DNA from: CAYVUI01 sp964454745
GTDB taxonomy: Bacteria; Planctomycetota; Phycisphaerae; Sedimentisphaerales; Anaerohalosphaeraceae
NCBI GenBank assembly: GCA_964454745.1
Contig: CAYVUI010000083.1
Coordinates: 1 to 20,582 of the forward strand
Reading direction: 5' to 3'
DNA length: 20,582 bases
The position numbers and the translations under genes are program-made. The notes beneath the pieces are model-generated. The model made no database searches. It saw only the letters and a list, made by a program, of their open reading frames with translations, and was not told where the DNA came from. The stretch's first letter is position 1, and each line of letters starts with the position of its first letter. Of the stretch, positions 16,212 to 20,582 are shown in pieces.

Positions 16212-17747
16212 CTATAATTTATTCTTCAAAGGATTGATCAATCCCAACACCATTCTCCTGTCGTCTCGGTTAAACCCCAAAAAATAACAAAAAGGTGCAA
16301 ATATAAACATGGAGACAAATGCAGCGATTCCAAGTTTTAATATCGTATCAAGATCATAGTATCTACTTACCATATAACATAACCCCGCGTTCAGACTGAA
16401 AAACACAAATCCTGGAAAAAAAGATGGTGTTAAAATAAAAAGCCTGCATCTGAGTGACTTAGCTATATAAAGTGGCATAAATATGAAATTTTTTGATACC
16501 CTTGAAATAAAAGTGGCCAGCGCAACCCCATAAATCCCGAGAGGTGTTAACTTGACAAAAAGAATTGAAAGAACAAGATTCAGTCCTCCTCCTATCAGGG
16601 TCATGATTGCAGGAACTTTTACTTTATTCAACCCTCTAGATATACCATGAAGAGGACTCATAACTGAATTAATCATCGCAGGTGCAAGTAGCAACCACAT
16701 TAATCCATAAAGATTACCAAAATCCTTATCAAGCCACTGAATGAGCAAAGGTTTTGATAATCCACATAATATACCCACCGGAAATGCCAAAATCAAGCCA
16801 AGTAATTTTAATATCCGTTTTGTTTGAATAATAAGTAAATCATCTTGTTTCTGAGCAATATACTCCATTGCCATTGGAGCAAATACACTTGAAATCGAAC
16901 CGCTAAACATTGCCACTAATGTGACCCATTGAACAAATGGAGCATATTTCCCAACTTCTTTTGAGCCCAAGAATATATTAATAATTACCATATCGATATT
17001 CAGATAAAGCAATGCTCCCATTTGAGCAACAACCATCCAAGTCCCCATGGTTGTTAGATCCTTAATCTTGTGTTTATCAAAAGACGAAAATGTAAAATTT
17101 AATTTTGGAAGTAATTTTTGAGTAACAAGACAACTAAATATAAGAGTAAATCCAGACATGACAAATGTTGCAATGCCTACATGTATGATCCTCTTAGAAA
17201 TAAATGTAAATGCCATCACTATTATAGCAACATATAACACTTTGCCAAAAATCTTAATAAGATTTTGAAGATCAAAGCGATGACAGGCAAACGAACTGAC
17301 CATGAAAGGGCTTGATATAGTAGTGACAAAAACAGATACCAAAATAACAAAAAGTAAAATGCCAAATTCAAATTCATATCCAAGAGGCACGGAAAGATAT
17401 TTTGGCAAGAATACCGCCCCAAGGATTGCCGGCAAGACCATGAAGACAGAAACCACCACCAGCATGCAAATCGAGGTTGTATAATATGAACTTGCAGTTT
17501 GATAATCTTCCTTATTGACAAAAAGAGTTATAAATCTCGATATTGAAGAAGAAAGAGCGGCGTTTACAAATTCAAAATAGTGTGAAATGGACAAGCAAAG
17601 AGGTATCAAGCCATACAGGGCAAGCCCCAAATTATCAATCAAGTAAGGCGTCAGCCACAAACTAAGCACTGAGCTGACCGCAATGTAGGCAAAATTTGAC
17701 CCAACATTTAGGACCAGCCGCTTTTTTGCCTCATCTATTCCAGACAT
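16212..17747 (-). CDS. wzx: Wzx-type oligosaccharide flippase
   Basis: The 511-residue, strongly hydrophobic protein has 12-14 predicted membrane segments and the opening LVLNVGSNFAYIAVSSVLS, followed by LTPYLIDNLGLALYGLIPL. This is the usual start of the polysaccharide-transport branch of the MOP/MATE superfamily. It should move lipid-linked repeat units from the cytoplasmic to the periplasmic face of the inner membrane. It is the first gene of the 16-gene minus-strand operon. Its ATG at 17747 has only a weak AAGAA upstream. The gene is AT-rich. The symbol is given by family role only; sequence identity among Wzx proteins is low. Confidence 0.86.
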   Translation of the reverse strand: MSGIDEAKKRLVLNVGSNFAYIAVSSVLSLWLTPYLIDNLGLALYGLIPLCLSISHYFEFVNAALSSSISRFITLFVNKEDYQTASSYYTTSICMLVVVSVFMVLPAILGAVFLPKYLSVPLGYEFEFGILLFVILVSVFVTTISSPFMVSSFACHRFDLQNLIKIFGKVLYVAIIVMAFTFISKRIIHVGIATFVMSGFTLIFSCLVTQKLLPKLNFTFSSFDKHKIKDLTTMGTWMVVAQMGALLYLNIDMVIINIFLGSKEVGKYAPFVQWVTLVAMFSGSISSVFAPMAMEYIAQKQDDLLIIQTKRILKLLGLILAFPVGILCGLSKPLLIQWLDKDFGNLYGLMWLLLAPAMINSVMSPLHGISRGLNKVKVPAIMTLIGGGLNLVLSILFVKLTPLGIYGVALATFISRVSKNFIFMPLYIAKSLRCRLFILTPSFFPGFVFFSLNAGLCYMVSRYYDLDTILKLGIAAFVSMFIFAPFCYFLGFNRDDRRMVLGLINPLKNKL

Positions 17748-17800
17748 ATATCGTTCTTAATTATGGTATTTTTTGAATCGAAATTAGTATTGATGATTTA

Positions 17801-17806
17801 TGTCAA
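17801..17806 (-). promoter_or_regulatory. Candidate -35 hexamer (TTGACA) for the wzx operon
   Basis: A perfect TTGACA on the minus strand lies about 54 bases before the wzx ATG. No good TATAAT follows at 16-18 bases. A TAATTTCG, one mismatch from the Bacteroidota-type TAnnTTTG box, lies 17 bases after TTG. The call is tentative because the phylum, and so the sigma-factor consensus, is unknown. Confidence 0.3.
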
Positions 17807-17808
17807 TA

Positions 17809-17944
17809 TAAACTCCGTCCCTGTCGGTTGCGCATATTGCGAACCGTATGGGTCCGGATTATCAAGGCCGACAAGTAATCGAGCCAGACCACAATGATGT
17901 AATTGAAAGGCCGTTATTTTACGATTACATCGGCCAAAAGTTTA
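17809..17944. repeat. Structured inverted-repeat element (candidate RNA or miniature repeat)
   Basis: The block is bounded by TAAACT (17809-17814) and its reverse complement AGTTTA (17939-17944). Inside is a hairpin with arms CGGTT plus CGCA (17825-17829, 17831-17834) and TGCG plus AACCG (17838-17846): nine pairs, one bulged G and a TAT loop. A second hairpin pairs GATGTAATTG (17896-17905) with CGATTACATC (17922-17931): ten pairs, one of them a G-T. GGCC in the loop (17909-17912) can pair with GGCC right after the stem (17932-17935), an H-type pseudoknot layout. TGTCGG (17822-17827) and CCGACA (17868-17873) form a competing long-range pair. No credible start codon gives a protein here. Function unknown; it could be a leader or regulatory RNA, or a dispersed repeat. 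Confidence 0.5.
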
Positions 17945-18283
17945 GTTAAATTACTGTTAAATCAGGTTTTTTGAACTTTCAGAGCTTTTATGTTTATCGG
18001 CAATATTGATCTAAACCCCCAGCAAGGAAAAAACATTTTCAGGTATTTTCAGATGTTTTAATGCTTATTTCAAGTGTCACTTTTTCACAAAATTCTCTAT
18101 TTCTTTGTGTATTGCCCTCCTTTTCTATTTAGTAAGAAACATCAATAATTTTGTTGTAAAATCAGTAAAAATATCCATAATTCATTGTTTCTGCAAATTA
18201 TGAGTAACGAACACAGGGTATTTAACCAAACTAAACTATTGGAATTAAAGAGCTTACAAGACTAAGGACCTTCTGCCGCCCCT

Positions 18284-19285
18284 ATGACAGCTGCAATAGA
18301 AAAAATCGGAGTCTATCTCCCTGAAAATATACTCACCAACGACCAGCTCAAGGCCGAGTTCCCCGACTGGAACATCGAAAAATACGAAAAAAAAATCGGG
18401 ATCCGCGAGCGCCGCGTCGCTGCGAAGAACGAAACCGCCCTGGACCTGGGCTTGAAGGCCGCGGAAAATGTCCTTAAAGATTACGATAAATCCAGTATCG
18501 ATGCCCTGCTTTTCTGCACGCAGAGCCCGGATTATTTCCTCCCGACCTCGGCGTGTATCCTCCAGGAAAAACTTGGTTTACAGACCAATACCGCGGCTTT
18601 TGACTTCAACCTCGGCTGTTCGGGCTTTGTCTACGGCCTGGCCATCGCCAAGGGACTGATTGCTGGAAACCTGGCTCGAAAAGTGCTCCTTATCACCGCG
18701 GAAACCTATTCCAAATATATCTACCAGTTGGACCGAAGCAACCGGCTGATCTTCGGCGATGCAGGGGCCGCAACCATTATCGGACCCTCAAAGCAAACCT
18801 CGATTGGCGAATTTGTCCTTGGAACCGATGGCGGTGGGGCGGAAAACCTGATCGTAAAAAACGGAGCAGCCCGCAATCCTGTCGTCGAGGATCCCAAAGA
18901 GACCGAACAACTCTCGGGTTCGATCTGCACCCCCAACAATCTCTATATGAACGGTCCGGAAATCTTCAATTTTACGATTGATCGAATTCCCCCAATTGTG
19001 CGGGATACACTCCAAAAAAACAATGTAACTATAAAAGATATAAAATGGGTTGTTTTTCACCAGGCCAATAAGTATATGCTGCGTTCCCTGCGGGACCGGA
19101 TCGACATCCCGAAAGAAAAATTCTACATCGATATGCTGACCGTAGGCAACACAGTCTCCGCAACCATCCCAATTGCCTTGAAAGACTGTTTTGAGTCCAA
19201 AAAAATAAAAAAGGGCGATAAAATTATGCTTGTCGGCTTTGGGGTTGGTTATTCCTGGGCTTCAACCGTATTCCAAGCGGTATGA
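18284..19285 (+). CDS. Beta-ketoacyl-ACP synthase III (FabH-like)
   Basis: The 333-residue protein has the full length and motifs of the KAS III thiolase-fold family. The catalytic Cys-His-Asn triad is intact: C112 in NLGCSGFVYGL, H259 in VFHQANKYML and N289 in VGNTVSATIPIAL. The glycine-rich end VGFGVGYSWAST is also present. FabH itself condenses acetyl-CoA with malonyl-ACP to start fatty acids, but relatives in secondary-metabolite and polysaccharide loci make special acyl or ketoacyl donors. It is divergent from the wzx operon and in line with the wzz-like gene. It looks GC-richer than the left arm. AAGGA lies about 15 bases before the ATG, a long spacing. Whether it is the housekeeping fabH or a dedicated enzyme for acylating the polysaccharide cannot be decided here. 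Confidence 0.87.
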   Translation: MTAAIEKIGVYLPENILTNDQLKAEFPDWNIEKYEKKIGIRERRVAAKNETALDLGLKAAENVLKDYDKSSIDALLFCTQSPDYFLPTSACILQEKLGLQTNTAAFDFNLGCSGFVYGLAIAKGLIAGNLARKVLLITAETYSKYIYQLDRSNRLIFGDAGAATIIGPSKQTSIGEFVLGTDGGGAENLIVKNGAARNPVVEDPKETEQLSGSICTPNNLYMNGPEIFNFTIDRIPPIVRDTLQKNNVTIKDIKWVVFHQANKYMLRSLRDRIDIPKEKFYIDMLTVGNTVSATIPIALKDCFESKKIKKGDKIMLVGFGVGYSWASTVFQAV

Positions 19286-19357
19286 CTCCTACCTAAACCG
19301 AAGCAGCCAATCGCTGAAATCTTGCCTTCAAACCTATATCTATCGGACCTTGCGCCC

Positions 19358-19386
19358 TATATCTGGAACAAATTCATCCAGATATA
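19358..19386. repeat. Perfect 10-base inverted repeat
   Basis: TATATCTGGA (19358-19367) and TCCAGATATA (19377-19386) are exact reverse complements with a 9-base spacer, ACAAATTCA. It lies about 70 bases after the FabH-like stop. No T-tract follows on either strand, so a classic rho-independent terminator is unlikely. It may be an operator or an mRNA hairpin. Confidence 0.6.
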
Positions 19387-19537
19387 ATGAAAACTATATT
19401 CTTGAAAGAAATTTTCTTCCCAAACGAACCCGGCTTCTTATAATCAGTAATCTATTAGGTGTGAACTTAAGTACACTCATTTCGGGAACTTATCGCAGAA
19501 CGGTTCACCTGAATATGGAAAAATATGTTTAAGATTG

Positions 19538-19552
19538 CGGGGGATAACCCCG
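19538..19552. repeat. Small GC-rich hairpin
   Basis: CGGGG (19538-19542) and CCCCG (19548-19552) form a five-pair stem with a GATAA loop. It stands out in an AT-rich context 34 bases before the TATAAT box. It has no T-tract and its function is unknown. Confidence 0.35.
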
Positions 19553-19585
19553 ATAAATTGAAAAGAAGACAATATAGAACGATTA

Positions 19586-19591
19586 TATAAT
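19586..19591 (+). promoter_or_regulatory. Candidate -10 box for the chain-length gene
   Basis: A perfect TATAAT lies 36 bases before the ATG at 19628. The nearest TTGAAA (19558-19563) is 22 bases away, too far for a standard -35, so the promoter would be of the weak or activator-dependent type. The call rests on the -10 alone. Confidence 0.3.
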
Positions 19592-19627
19592 CTGGATATT
19601 TAAGCAATAGTATTTGGAGAAACCAGG

Positions 19628-20582
19628 ATGCAGAATCCATCCGAACCGAACAGAATCATGCGACCCATGCCGCCGCAAATGATGCCCCATCCCCAGCAGG
19701 AAGGGGGATTTCAAATTACACCCAAAGATATTATTTCGATACTGCTAAGACACGTATTGATGATCATCATCTTTACCGTGGTTGGTACGTTTATCGGCGG
19801 GGTATCGTATTTTCTCCTTTTAAGATATAAACCATTGTACACTGCTCGTACTGCGATAAACGTCTTGTCACCCGGCGCATCGGACCCACTTGAAATCGCT
19901 GAAAGAGCGCCAAATATTGATTTCTACTACCAGTTCCGAATGACAAAAGCTGCTTACATGAAGCAGCAAAGCTTTATTCAGGAGCTATTACAAAGAGATG
20001 CCATTCGTGAAACCCAGTGGTATAGAAGCTTAAACAACTATAATGATGCATACCAAGACTTAGAAGAAAATCTACGGGCTTCCGCGCAAAGAGAAGGTAA
20101 CTGGATCGTTGTGTCCATGACCTCCTCAAATAAAAAAGATGCCGCAAAAATTGTGAATGAAGCTGTCAATCTTTATATTGCCAAACAACGGGAAATCAGT
20201 ACCGCCGATATACGAAACCAATTAAGTGAGCGTAACAACCAAAAAGAGGAACTCGAAAGGCAGAAAAACCGATTGGAAGGAAATCTCCAGCAAATCCGAG
20301 ATGCTTCTGAATTTTCTGAAATTACTAATAAAAATAATTTTGAGGGATATTTGAGTGCAAAACTTGAATCAGTTGAAATTGATTACAATGAACTCGAATC
20401 TCAAATGGCTAATCTTTCCAGGCTGGTTGAAACCCTCCGTATTCGAGCAGAAGGGGATTATGACCCCGTGGTTCGGGATCGAATGGAGCGCGACCCCATT
20501 GCCAGCAATATGCGAAGGAACATTGCCGCACTGGAAATCAATCTTGCCGAACTGCTTGCCCGCTTTGGTGAAAATCAACGCC
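19628..20582 (+). CDS. Wzz/GumC-type chain-length determinant (polysaccharide copolymerase), cut by window end
   Basis: The open frame runs off the window after 318 codons. A Pro/Met/Gln-rich cytoplasmic N-terminus (RPMPPQMMPHPQQ) precedes a first membrane helix at about residues 39-65 (LLRHVLMIIIFTVVGTFIGG), then the Wzz-domain start YTARTAINVLSP. A long periplasmic coiled-coil region follows, rich in Glu, Gln, Asn and Arg, and ends in LAELLARFGENQ, a pattern typical of GumC and Wzc-like copolymerases. These proteins set chain length and link Wzy polymerisation to export. GGAG 8 bases before the ATG supports the start. Whether it continues into a C-terminal tyrosine kinase domain (Wzc/CpsD type) lies beyond the window. 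Confidence 0.85.
   Translation, partial: MQNPSEPNRIMRPMPPQMMPHPQQEGGFQITPKDIISILLRHVLMIIIFTVVGTFIGGVSYFLLLRYKPLYTARTAINVLSPGASDPLEIAERAPNIDFYYQFRMTKAAYMKQQSFIQELLQRDAIRETQWYRSLNNYNDAYQDLEENLRASAQREGNWIVVSMTSSNKKDAAKIVNEAVNLYIAKQREISTADIRNQLSERNNQKEELERQKNRLEGNLQQIRDASEFSEITNKNNFEGYLSAKLESVEIDYNELESQMANLSRLVETLRIRAEGDYDPVVRDRMERDPIASNMRRNIAALEINLAELLARFGENQR

Larger units (their letters stand above)
17748..18283. other. Divergent intergenic region between wzx and the FabH-like gene
   Basis: These 536 bases separate two divergent transcription units and must hold their promoters. The wzx-proximal third contains a relatively GC-rich block of inverted repeats (17809-17944), listed separately. 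The rest is AT-rich. It contains the ten-base-period direct repeat ATTTTCAG at 18035-18042 and 18045-18052, enclosed by AAAACAT/ATGTTTT at 18030-18036 and 18053-18059. I see no convincing small gene. Confidence 0.6.
19286..19627. other. Intergenic region between the FabH-like and chain-length genes
   Basis: This 342-base spacer has no gene I can support. It holds a perfect inverted repeat (19358-19386), a small GC hairpin (19538-19552) and a TATAAT box (19586-19591), listed separately. GGAG at 19616-19619 serves the following gene. The layout suggests that the chain-length gene has its own leader and promoter and is not simply co-transcribed with the upstream gene. Confidence 0.55.

Noticed and set aside
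17806..17950. Possible small protein in two open minus-strand frames across the inverted-repeat element
   Set aside because: Neither frame has a plausible start with a ribosome-binding site, and the palindromic structure explains the sequence better. Coding potential would need homologues with synonymous change.
19230..19532. A 100-codon plus-strand frame running from the end of the FabH-like gene into the spacer
   Set aside because: It starts inside the FabH-like gene in another frame, has no recognisable motif and crosses the inverted repeat. I treat it as chance.

Overview
The window is most of a cell-surface polysaccharide (exopolysaccharide, capsule or O-antigen) locus of the Wzx/Wzy type from a Gram-negative-type bacterium. 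Base composition is moderate to low GC. I cannot name the phylum from the sequence. Exported parallel beta-helix proteins inside a glycosyltransferase operon, and a GumC/Wzc-like copolymerase preceded by a Pro/Met/Gln-rich tail, suggest an environmental FCB- or PVC-group bacterium, but that is only an impression. A run of 10 N at 1658-1667 marks an assembly join, so this is draft sequence.

The left arm (17747 down to 186, minus strand) is one dense operon of 16 genes with gaps or overlaps of mostly 1-20 bases. The largest gaps are about 40-50 bases. Transcription order: Wzx flippase; nitroreductase-like protein with an extra N-terminal domain; polysaccharide pyruvyltransferase; GT2 glycosyltransferase; O-antigen ligase/Wzy polymerase; hexapeptide acyltransferase; two GT4 glycosyltransferases; hexapeptide acetyltransferase; GT4; two exported beta-helix proteins; GT4 (WbuB-like); GT2 (ExoA-like); SAM methyltransferase (cut by the N gap); DegT-type PLP aminotransferase. 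This fits stepwise assembly of a repeat unit by up to six glycosyltransferases and its decoration (pyruvyl, acyl or acetyl, methyl, amino groups). The unit would then be flipped by Wzx and polymerised or ligated by the Wzy_C protein. The two secreted beta-helix proteins probably act on or bind the polymer outside the cytoplasm.

The middle (17748-18283) is a 536-base divergent intergenic region. Its wzx-proximal third holds a compact block of inverted repeats (17809-17944) that looks like a structured RNA or small repeat element. A TTGACA hexamer facing wzx lies just beside it.

The right arm (plus strand) has a complete FabH-like beta-ketoacyl-ACP synthase III (18284-19285). Next comes a 342-base spacer with a perfect 10-base inverted repeat, a small GC hairpin and a TATAAT box. 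The window ends inside a Wzz/GumC-type chain-length protein (19628 onward). No initiating sugar-phosphate transferase, Wza-type export pore, nucleotide-sugar dehydratase or epimerase, tRNA, rRNA, CRISPR array or transposase is visible, so the rest of the pathway must lie outside the window.
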